Shown: piece after piece, positions 58,716 to 64,000 of the stretch
Layout of the letters: each line of letters starts with the position of its first letter
Position numbering within the stretch: position 1 is the stretch's first letter
Source of the DNA: Pseudomonas sp. efr-133-TYG-5
GTDB taxonomy: Bacteria > Pseudomonadota > Gammaproteobacteria > Pseudomonadales > Pseudomonadaceae
NCBI RefSeq assembly: GCF_030209175.1
Contig: NZ_JARVSM010000009.1
Location: forward strand, 62,001-126,000
Reading direction: 5' to 3'
DNA: 64,000 nt
The notes under the pieces: model-generated
Told to the model about the DNA's origin: nothing
Database searches by the model: none
What the model saw: the letters and a program-made list of their open reading frames with translations, nothing else
Translations under genes and position numbers: made by a program

Positions 58716-61219
58716 TGGCACGTCTGCCGCTGTTGCGTCTGTTCAGTCTCGCCCTGCGCCAACTCCTGCGCGATGCCCGCGCCGGCGAATTGCGTGTGTT
58801 GTTCTTTGCCCTGATCGTGGCAGTGGCGGCGAGCACGGCCATCGGTTACTTCGGCGCGCGCCTGAACGGCGCGATGATGTTGCGTGCCACCGAGTTTCTC
58901 GGCGCCGACCTGGTGCTCGAAGGCAGCTCGCCGGCACGCGAGGAACAGATCCGCAGCGGCACTGAGTTGCGCCTCAATCATGCGCAAGTGGTGGAGTTCT
59001 CCAGCGTCATCGCCACCGACAACGGCATTCAGTTGTCGAGCATCAAGGCGGTCGATCGCGCCTACCCGTTGCGAGGCGAACTGAAGAGTGCCGCGGCCCC
59101 CTTCGCCACCGAGGAACCCGGCGGTGAACCGCAGCCCGGCGAAGCCTGGGTCGAAGCACGTCTGCTGACCGCCCTGGATCTGAAGATCGGCGACAGTATC
59201 GACGTCGGCATGAAGACCCTCAAGCTGACCCGTGTGCTGACCTACGAGCCGGATCGCGCCGGCAATTTCTACAGCCTCACGCCGCGGGTGCTGATCAACC
59301 TCGACGACCTCGCCGCCACCGGCGTGGTGCAGCCCGGCAGCCGGGTGAGCTACCGCGAACTCTGGCGCGGCGAACCGCAGGCGCTGGAAACCTATCGGCA
59401 ACTGATCAAACCCGGCCTGGCGGCCAACCAGCGCATCCAGGACGCGCGCGACGGCAACCGGCAGATCGGCGGCGCACTGGGCAAGGCCGAGCGCTATCTG
59501 AACATGGCCAGCCTGGTCGCGGTGTTGCTGGCGGGCGTCGCCGTGGCACTGTCGGCCAACCGTTTCGCCAGTCGCCGCTTCGATGCCAGCGCCTTGCTCA
59601 GGTGCCTCGGTCTGTCGCGCCGGGAAACCATGTTGCTGTTCAGCCTGCAGTTGAGCGTGCTCGGGCTGCTTGCCAGCGTGAGCGGCGCCCTGCTCGGCTG
59701 GCTCGCGCAACTGGGACTGTTTGCGCTGTTGCATGATTTGTTGCCGAGTGACGTACCACCTGGCGGCCTGTTTCCAGCCATGGCCGGGATCGGCACTGGC
59801 CTGGTGGCGCTGGCCGGTTTCGCCCTGCCGCCGCTCGCCGCATTGGGGCGCGTGCCGCCATTGCGGGTGTTGCGCCGCGACATGCTGCCGATTCCTTCAA
59901 GCACCTGGATGGTCTACGGCGCGGCACTGGGTGCGCTCGGCCTGATCATGTGGCGCCTGAGCCTCGACCTGCTGCTGACCTTTGCCTTGCTCGGCGGTGG
60001 CGTGGTCGCCGCGCTGGTGCTGGGCGGCTTGCTGCTGTTGCTGCTCAACAGCCTGCGCCGCCTGCTCGCCCGCGCCTCGCTGCCGTGGCGCCTGGGGCTC
60101 AGGCAACTGCTGCGCCATCCGCTGGCGGCGGCCGGCCAGTCGCTGGCCTTCGGCCTGATCCTGTTGTCCATGGCGCTGATCGCCTTGCTGCGGGGCGAAC
60201 TGCTCGATACCTGGCAGAACCAGTTGCCGAAAAACGCGCCGAACTACTTCGCCCTGAACATCCTGCCGGCCGACAAACAAGCGTTCAGCGAGCACCTGGT
60301 CAACGTCTCGGCGCAAGCCGCGCCGCTGTACCCGGTGGTGCCGGGGCGCCTGATCAGCATCAACGGCGAACCGGTGCAGCAGATCGTCAGCAAGGATTCG
60401 GCCGGCGACCGCGCAATCCAGCGCGACCTCAGCCTGACCTGGGCTGCCGACCTGCCGGCGGGCAACACACTCACCGCCGGTGCGTGGTGGGCCGAGCAGC
60501 CCGCGGACGACGTGCCCGGCGTATCGGTGGAAGGCAAAGTCGCCGAAAGCCTCAAGCTGAAACTCGGCGACCACCTGGTGTTCAGCGTCGGCGGGGTCAA
60601 TCGCGAAGCGAAGGTCAGCAGCCTGCGCGAGATCAACTGGGACAACTTCCAGCCTAATTTCTTCATGATCTTCCAGCCCGGCACTCTCAAGGATCTACCG
60701 GCGACCTACCTGACCAGTTTCTATCTGGCCCCCGGCCACGACCAGCAGATTGTCGAGTTGTCGCGAGCGTTCCCGGCGGTGACGATTCTCCAGGTCGAAG
60801 CCTTGCTCGAGCAGCTGCGCAGTATCCTCGCCCAGGTCACCCTGGCCGTTGAATACGTGTTGCTGTTTGTCCTGGCGGCGGGCATGGCGGTGCTGTTCTC
60901 CGGGTTGCAGGCGACCCTCGATGAACGCATCCGTCAGGGCGCGTTGTTGCGGGCACTGGGGGCCGAGCGGCAGTTGCTGGTCAAGGCGCGGCGGATCGAG
61001 TTCGGCCTGCTGGGCGCGGTCAGCGGCTTGCTCGCCGCGATCGGTTCGGAAGTGGTGAGTCTGGTGCTGTATCGCTACGCGTTCGACCTGCCGTGGCATC
61101 CGCATCCGTGGCTGCTGGTGCTGCCGTTGCTGGGTGCGGCGCTGATCGGTGGCGCCGGGGTGTTCGGCACGCGCCGGGCGCTCAACGCGAGCCCGCTGAC
61201 AGTGTTGCGCGAGGGTTGA
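58715..61219 (+). CDS. ybbP: FtsX-like ABC transporter permease YbbP
   Basis: 834 residues from ATG 58715 (GGAG at good spacing). Ten membrane helices in the YbbP layout: one N-terminal, then after a large periplasmic part (about 45-250) three, then an inserted group, a second periplasmic domain (about 480-670) and three C-terminal helices. FtsX domains appear as MASLVAVLLAGVAVALSANRFASRRFDASALLRCLGLSRRETMLLF and VLLFVLAAGMAVLFSGLQATLDERIRQGALLRALGAERQLLV. With YbbA it forms a mechanotransmitting complex of unknown cargo; in E. coli it is linked to TesA. Confidence 0.92.
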   Translation: MARLPLLRLFSLALRQLLRDARAGELRVLFFALIVAVAASTAIGYFGARLNGAMMLRATEFLGADLVLEGSSPAREEQIRSGTELRLNHAQVVEFSSVIATDNGIQLSSIKAVDRAYPLRGELKSAAAPFATEEPGGEPQPGEAWVEARLLTALDLKIGDSIDVGMKTLKLTRVLTYEPDRAGNFYSLTPRVLINLDDLAATGVVQPGSRVSYRELWRGEPQALETYRQLIKPGLAANQRIQDARDGNRQIGGALGKAERYLNMASLVAVLLAGVAVALSANRFASRRFDASALLRCLGLSRRETMLLFSLQLSVLGLLASVSGALLGWLAQLGLFALLHDLLPSDVPPGGLFPAMAGIGTGLVALAGFALPPLAALGRVPPLRVLRRDMLPIPSSTWMVYGAALGALGLIMWRLSLDLLLTFALLGGGVVAALVLGGLLLLLLNSLRRLLARASLPWRLGLRQLLRHPLAAAGQSLAFGLILLSMALIALLRGELLDTWQNQLPKNAPNYFALNILPADKQAFSEHLVNVSAQAAPLYPVVPGRLISINGEPVQQIVSKDSAGDRAIQRDLSLTWAADLPAGNTLTAGAWWAEQPADDVPGVSVEGKVAESLKLKLGDHLVFSVGGVNREAKVSSLREINWDNFQPNFFMIFQPGTLKDLPATYLTSFYLAPGHDQQIVELSRAFPAVTILQVEALLEQLRSILAQVTLAVEYVLLFVLAAGMAVLFSGLQATLDERIRQGALLRALGAERQLLVKARRIEFGLLGAVSGLLAAIGSEVVSLVLYRYAFDLPWHPHPWLLVLPLLGAALIGGAGVFGTRRALNASPLTVLREG

Positions 61220-61253
61220 TAGACTCCAGCCGTCTCCCTCACAAGAAGTTGCC

Positions 61254-61751
61254 ATGAGCCGTTATCGCCCTCCCCGCACCGCCGGCACCGCGCTGATCAC
61301 CCCTGAAGGTGAAGCGCGGATGCGCGCTGAATTCCATGAGCTGTGGCATGTGCGCCGCCCGCAGGTGACGCAGGCGGTCAGCGAGGCAGCGGCGCAGGGT
61401 GATCGTTCGGAAAATGCCGAGTACACCTACGGCAAAAAGATGCTGCGCGAGATCGACAGTCGCGTGCGCTTTCTGACCAAGCGCCTCGAAGCGCTGAAAG
61501 TGGTCAGCGAGAAACCCAGCGACCCGAACAAGGTTTATTTCGGCGCCTGGGTGACCATCGAGGATGAGGACGGCAAGCAATCACGCTATCGCATCGTCGG
61601 ACCGGACGAACTGGATTTGAAGCTGGGCCTGATCAGCATCGATTCGCCCCTGGCCCGCGCCCTGATCGGCAAGGCGCTGGACGCCGAAGTGCGGGTCCAG
61701 ACGCCAACCGGCGAGCAATTCGTCTACATCGTGGCGATCGATTACCCCTGA
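61254..61751 (+). CDS. greB: transcription elongation factor GreB
   Basis: 165 residues. The coiled-coil tip reads AAAQGDRSENAEYTYGKKMLREIDSRVRFL with the acidic residues needed for RNA cleavage, and the C-terminal domain has VYFGAWVTIEDEDGKQSRYRIVGPDELD and SPLARALIGKALDAEVRVQTPTGEQFVYIVAIDY. It rescues backtracked RNA polymerase. It lies 34 bp after ybbP. Confidence 0.96.
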   Translation: MSRYRPPRTAGTALITPEGEARMRAEFHELWHVRRPQVTQAVSEAAAQGDRSENAEYTYGKKMLREIDSRVRFLTKRLEALKVVSEKPSDPNKVYFGAWVTIEDEDGKQSRYRIVGPDELDLKLGLISIDSPLARALIGKALDAEVRVQTPTGEQFVYIVAIDYP

Positions 61752-61756
61752 GCGCT

Positions 61757-62065
61757 TCAGCGGCGGGTGATCAGGCCCTGCCGCGCAACGCGTGTCAGTT
61801 GTTTGATCATGTCCGGGGCGTCTTCGCGGCTTGGTGCCTGAATCACCGCCAGGTCGAAACTGTCATCGGCAAAACGCGCCAGCGACTCGCCGTCTTCGAC
61901 AAACTGGATGAGGAACGCGGCCGGTCCGCCGCTGCGACGTGGCCAGCCATCCAGATAACGCAACAGCGTCGGCTGGTGTTTGCCGCCAAGGAGAATTTTT
62001 GGGTTGCGCTGAGTGGCGTGTGCCGTGATCGGCGCGGGACGTGCTGGAGGGCGTAGTGCATTCAT
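61757..62065 (-). CDS. hypothetical protein
   Basis: 102 residues from ATG 62065. A basic Pro-rich N-terminus (ALRPPARPAPITAHATQRNPKILLGG) is followed by a more structured part (LLRYLDGWPRRSGGPAAFLIQFVEDGESLARFADDSFDLAVIQAPSREDAPDMIKQLTRVARQGLITRR) that resembles the end of a methyltransferase fold (FDLAVI), without its SAM site. Convergent with greB, 5 bp between stops. The ribosome binding site is weak. Likely a Pseudomonas-specific protein, or a relic. Confidence 0.6.
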   Translation of the reverse strand: MNALRPPARPAPITAHATQRNPKILLGGKHQPTLLRYLDGWPRRSGGPAAFLIQFVEDGESLARFADDSFDLAVIQAPSREDAPDMIKQLTRVARQGLITRR

Positions 62066-62270
62066 CGTGTCGTGTCTCTGCCTCAAAAGTCTGCATGGCA
62101 GGTGAGAGGCAACACCGAACCAGCGCTTTAGCGGTATTTCGAAGCCCTGTTCCGGCTTCTGACGGCGACTGGATGAGTCACCTGGCGCCCCGCAAGTAGC
62201 TGTTTAAATCGGCGCATGAGCGGCATCCTAGAGAACGTGACTGGCCAGTGTCAAGAATCAGCCGCAACAA

Positions 62271-62298
62271 AAAAAGGCCCGCACAATGCGGGCCTTTT
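62271..62298. terminator. terminator of the DoxX gene
   Basis: Stem GGCCCGC / GCGGGCC with loop ACAAT; on the minus strand it is followed by a long T run (seven or more), on the plus strand by TTTT. It closes the minus-strand DoxX gene. Confidence 0.9.
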
Positions 62299-62314
62299 GC
62301 CTGAGCCAGAGCGG

Positions 62315-62749
62315 TCAGCCGGCGATGGCGCGATCCACCGAGAGCTTGCCCGCACCTTCGATCAGTACCGCGAGGCTGCCACCGAGCAGCGCCAGGGCGA
62401 ACTCGTAGCCGTTGTTGGCCATGAACAGCCCGTTGCTGATGTGCACGGTGAAGATGGCCACCAGCGACAGGAAGGTCAGGCCCAATGCTGCCGGACGCAC
62501 CAGCAAGCCAATGATCAGGGCCAGGCCGGCGAAGAACTCGGTACCGCCGGCGAGCGTCGCCATCAGGTAACCCGGGGTCAGGCCGATGCTTTCCATGTAT
62601 TGCGCAGTGCCGGCCAGACCGTAGCCGCCGAACAGACCAAAAAGCTTCTGCGAGCCGTGCGCGGCGAAGATCACGCCGACGGCGATGCGCAGAATGGTCA
62701 GGCCATAGCCGGCGCGGGTGAACAGGACCTTGTTGATCAGAGAGCTCAT
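62315..62749 (-). CDS. DoxX family membrane protein
   Basis: 144 residues with four membrane helices. Family landmarks: LRIAVGVIFAAHGSQKLFGLFGGYG, MATLAGGTEFFAGLALIIGLLVRPAALGLTFLSLVAIFTVH and YEFALALLGGSLAVLIEGAGKLSVDRAI. DoxX-type proteins act in membrane-linked redox or thiosulfate metabolism; in this subgroup the role is unknown. A single gene with its own terminator. Confidence 0.9.
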   Translation of the reverse strand: MSSLINKVLFTRAGYGLTILRIAVGVIFAAHGSQKLFGLFGGYGLAGTAQYMESIGLTPGYLMATLAGGTEFFAGLALIIGLLVRPAALGLTFLSLVAIFTVHISNGLFMANNGYEFALALLGGSLAVLIEGAGKLSVDRAIAG

Positions 62750-62857
62750 GTGTGTCGTTCCTTGTTGGGGGAAGTGTGTGTTGGTTGGCCGCTATATTAA
62801 TCAGTAAATTTCATGTTAAAAGCGCAAATATTCCGCCTTAACAATCAGTTTATTAGA

Positions 62858-64000
62858 TCATTTGCGTGAGGCAACTTTCTGGCCCCGGGGCTCCAACGAC
62901 TCGCGCTCCCGGTCGAACGCCAAGTAATACTTGTTCACGCTATTAACATAGCTGACGGCCCCCATTCCGACCTGCTCCATGGCGATGCGCTCGACCTGGA
63001 AGAACCACTGGTTGGGGTTCAAGCCACGCCGCCGCGCTTCGGCGCGCATGCCCTGCACCCGCTCCGGGCCGATGTTGTAGGCCGCCAGCGTGAATGCCAT
63101 GCGCTCACGCTCGTTGAGCTTGGGACTGTTGAAGAACTTGCGGCGGATCATCGCCAGGTATTTGGCCCCGGCCTGCACGTTCGCATCGAGCGTCTGGATA
63201 TTGTTCACCCCGACCCGCTGGGCGGCGGACGGGGTGATCTGCATCAGCCCGGTCGGGCCGCCCCCGCTGCGCGCGCTGGGCTGCAGCGCCGACTCCTTGA
63301 AGGCCAGCGCCGCCAGGTTGAGCCAGTCCATGTTCTGTGCGTCGGCGTGCTTCTGCAGGGTCGGGCGGAGTTTTTCCAGGCGCTGGCGATCAGCCTTGGC
63401 CAACGGATAGTGCACCTGGTAGAGACGGCGGTAGATGCGCAAGAACGCGGCATCTTCATCCGCAGGCTTTTTGTAGCCGGAAAGGAAGCGATCGATACTC
63501 GCCCGCAGCATCGAGGCATCGCGGCGCACGAACCAGTATTCCTCGCCCGGTTCGCTGATCATCAACTGCCGGTCGAAACGCAACTTGGGCAGGATTTTGC
63601 CCCAACGCTCGGCAATCGGTTGCTCGACGATGGTCAGGTGGAAGATCCCGCCCTGGACCATTTCCAGCACGTCCTCGACCGCCAGCGTCGGATCGACCCA
63701 CTCGACCTTGATCGGCGCCAGTTTGTGCAGCGCCAGTTTCTGGTTGAGCTGGCTGACCGCCTCCCCGGCCGCACTGCCGGTGGGTAAGGCCAGGGTCTTG
63801 CCGGCCAGTTGCTCGACCTTGGTGTAGCGCCGCTCACCCTTGATGCCGACCAGCACCAGCGGCACGTTGCTGGCGATCGGCTCGCTACTGGCGACCGCAT
63901 GCCCGGGTTGCAACTCCAGCAGCTCACCCGGCGCCACCAGATCACCCTCGCCACGCTGCAACGCGCCAAGCAACTGATCCTTGGCTTTGGGAATGATCTT
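62858..64000 (-). CDS. mltF: MltF-like membrane-bound lytic transglycosylase, 5' end outside window
   Basis: 380 C-terminal residues are visible. The first part (about 1-190 visible) is the end of a solute-binding (SBP_bac_3) domain: ERRYTKVEQLAGKTLALPTGSAAGEAVSQLN, VEDVLEMVQGGIFHLTIVEQPIAERW. The second is the SLT domain with the catalytic Glu in LAALAFKESALQPSARSGGGPTGLMQITPSAA and LAMIRRKFFNSP, AYNIGPERVQGMR. Such enzymes cleave peptidoglycan glycans, with the binding-protein domain as regulator. The frame is open to the window edge. Confidence 0.92.
   Translation of the reverse strand, partial: KIIPKAKDQLLGALQRGEGDLVAPGELLELQPGHAVASSEPIASNVPLVLVGIKGERRYTKVEQLAGKTLALPTGSAAGEAVSQLNQKLALHKLAPIKVEWVDPTLAVEDVLEMVQGGIFHLTIVEQPIAERWGKILPKLRFDRQLMISEPGEEYWFVRRDASMLRASIDRFLSGYKKPADEDAAFLRIYRRLYQVHYPLAKADRQRLEKLRPTLQKHADAQNMDWLNLAALAFKESALQPSARSGGGPTGLMQITPSAAQRVGVNNIQTLDANVQAGAKYLAMIRRKFFNSPKLNERERMAFTLAAYNIGPERVQGMRAEARRRGLNPNQWFFQVERIAMEQVGMGAVSYVNSVNKYYLAFDRERESLEPRGQKVASRK

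Noticed and set aside
1..64000. CRISPR array, tRNA/rRNA genes, insertion sequences, toxin-antitoxin or secretion islands
   Set aside because: No regularly spaced repeats, no tRNA arm pattern, no transposase motifs and no shift in composition that would mark an island were seen.

Overview
The window is a gene-dense, GC-rich (roughly 60% or slightly above by eye) piece of core chromosome from a Pseudomonas, most like the P. fluorescens group. The reasons are the OprI lipoprotein, the EarP/EF-P(Arg32) pair, ohrR-ohr, a SagS-OspR-Gpx-MsrB block, RocA/RocS-type regulators beside dgt, and paired REP elements of the 'gcgggcaagcccgctcccac' type. The gene order agrees in several blocks with what I recall of P. 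aeruginosa PAO1 (PA302x-304x, PA282x-286x and the cysB area). I see no tRNA, rRNA, insertion sequence, prophage, plasmid function or CRISPR array.

Layout: 1-4.4 kb holds the start of a CheV-like chemotaxis coupler behind a FliA-type promoter, a degenerate Hpt-like protein, a NarL-type kinase/regulator pair and a YegS-like lipid kinase. 5.1-7.5 kb holds molybdenum-cofactor genes (moeA, moaB, mobA). 7.6-13 kb holds a small lipoprotein, a pseudouridine synthase, a small gene behind a perfect LexA-type palindrome, a glutaredoxin-like protein, a CPA2 antiporter and an ammonium transporter. 13.0-14.1 kb is an ElaB/YqjD-YqjE-like inner-membrane operon. 14.2-28.3 kb is a signalling block: an EAL phosphodiesterase, dgt, RocA2/RocS2-like phosphorelay, an HD-GYP protein, and a SagS-like hybrid kinase, with a free-methionine-sulfoxide reductase and a DUF815 ATPase between. 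28.2-31.1 kb is a peroxide and methionine-oxidation repair block followed by alaA. 31.4-41 kb has htpX, tpm, a YgiD dioxygenase, a DEAD-box helicase, a crotonase, a class II DAHP synthase and a YcaQ-like glycosylase. 41-49 kb has two LysR regulators, a TauE exporter, ohrR-ohr, a secreted esterase, efp/earP and a second Gre-like factor. 49-64 kb has cysB, housekeeping enzymes, a class I DAHP synthase, oprI, an L,D-transpeptidase, tesA/ybbA/ybbP, greB, a DoxX protein and a truncated mltF-like gene.

Themes: cyclic-di-GMP turnover and sensing (EAL, HD-GYP, PilZ, SagS/Roc kinases), thiol and methionine redox defence (two OhrR-type sensors, Ohr, Gpx, MsrB, fRMsr, thioredoxin-like and glutaredoxin-like proteins), and translation control (rhamnosylated EF-P). 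I did not find a convincing wholly new multi-gene system. The best leads are the LexA-type palindrome in front of an uncharacterised gene, the degenerate Hpt protein, the overlapping divergent starts of a thioredoxin/PilZ pair, the long inverted repeats around amt and before the EAL gene, and the HD-GYP gene attached to RocS2. All family calls were made by reading motifs; no database search was run.
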